Origin: Dyadobacter sandarakinus
Lineage (GTDB): Bacteria > Bacteroidota > Bacteroidia > Cytophagales > Spirosomataceae
NCBI RefSeq assembly: GCF_016894445.1
Contig: NZ_CP056775.1
Coordinates: forward strand, 1,738,001-1,802,000
Length of the DNA stretch: 64,000 nucleotides
Direction of reading: 5' to 3'
The notes below the pieces were generated by a model. It saw only the letters and a program-made list of their open reading frames with translations, searched no databases and had not been told where the DNA came from. Shown here piece after piece: positions 63,926 through 64,000 of this stretch. The first letter of the stretch is position 1. Each line of letters begins with the position of its first letter. Position numbers and translations under genes: made by a program.

Positions 63926-64000
63926 ATGGCTGTAAAAAGAACCTGTATGGCCCTGGACCTGGCCCGCGATTCCCAGCTGGTTGCGGAATACCTGGACCTG
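63926..64000 (+). CDS. L-rhamnose/L-fucose mutarotase-like protein (partial, truncated by window end)
   Basis: Only the first 25 residues are present (starting MAVKRTCMALDLARD, then QLVAEYLDL). The LALDL-x-D-x-LVAEY pattern is that of the RhaM/DUF718 sugar mutarotase family, which interconverts sugar anomers. The gene begins 6 nt after the SDR stop, so it belongs to the same operon. The rest lies beyond the window. Confidence 0.7.
   Translation, partial: MAVKRTCMALDLARDSQLVAEYLDL

Noticed and set aside
1-64000. CRISPR arrays, tRNA or rRNA genes, insertion sequences, prophage
   Set aside because: No regularly spaced repeats, cloverleaf genes, transposase or integrase motifs, or phage structural genes were seen on either strand.

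Overview
The window reads as a chromosomal segment from a member of the Bacteroidota, most likely a Dyadobacter-like or Spirosoma-like Cytophagales. The support is four SusC/SusD outer-membrane pairs, a hybrid two-component system (HTCS), a type IX secretion (T9SS) C-terminal domain, TAnnTTTG-type promoter boxes, and weak Shine-Dalgarno sequences. The genus is inference. I see no rRNA, tRNA, CRISPR array, insertion sequence, phage or integrase.

Layout. 0-5 kb: an SDR oxidoreductase, a histone-deacetylase-family enzyme, an AztD-like (zinc chaperone-like) lipoprotein with a striking operator/promoter, a small secreted protein, and a maleylpyruvate-isomerase/DinB-type protein. 5.2-12.2 kb: an operon of SusC, SusD and a two-domain phosphodiesterase (GDPD fused to a type I phosphodiesterase/nucleotide pyrophosphatase), probably for uptake and cleavage of phosphodiesters. 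12.3-19.2 kb: a signalling operon on the minus strand with a stand-alone CheB carrying a zinc-ribbon-like tail, a 1749-residue CheB-CheR-multiPAS-histidine kinase, and a single-domain response regulator. 19.5-24.2 kb: an orphan SusC/SusD pair. 24.5-30.8 kb: small housekeeping and stress genes (ArsR regulator, SRPBCC protein, AlkD-like protein, DUF4256, rhodanese-thioredoxin fusion, sulfatase, manganese catalase). 30.9-33 kb: a TonB-C protein and a GNAT acetyltransferase. 33-46 kb: a glycan utilisation locus with a T9SS carbohydrate-binding protein, a GH30 hydrolase, SusD, SusC and an HTCS regulator. 46-51 kb: an AEC transporter, a YdhS-like FAD/NAD(P)-binding protein and a TonB-dependent receptor without SusD. 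51.8-56.6 kb: a fourth SusC/SusD pair, divergent from that receptor. 56.8-60.7 kb: a TlpA-like thioredoxin, a VOC protein, a small secreted protein and a DUF4394 lipoprotein. 60.7-64 kb: an AraC regulator divergent from an L-fucose-type catabolic operon (fuconate dehydratase, SDR, mutarotase) that runs off the window end.

The main theme is import of organic substrates across the outer membrane, with regulators and degradative enzymes beside several importers. The most unusual points are the duplicated 20-bp operator that covers both promoter elements of the AztD-like gene, the GDPD-phosphodiesterase fusion behind a SusCD pair, the giant CheB/CheR kinase whose CheB domain has Asn in place of the expected catalytic Asp, the 11-bp motif placed in the same orientation upstream of two divergent receptor genes, and the FAD-protein/AEC-transporter pair. 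Many start codons were moved from upstream TTG/GTG or early ATG positions to the ATG that begins a proper signal peptide or domain. Residue positions inside long proteins are approximate.
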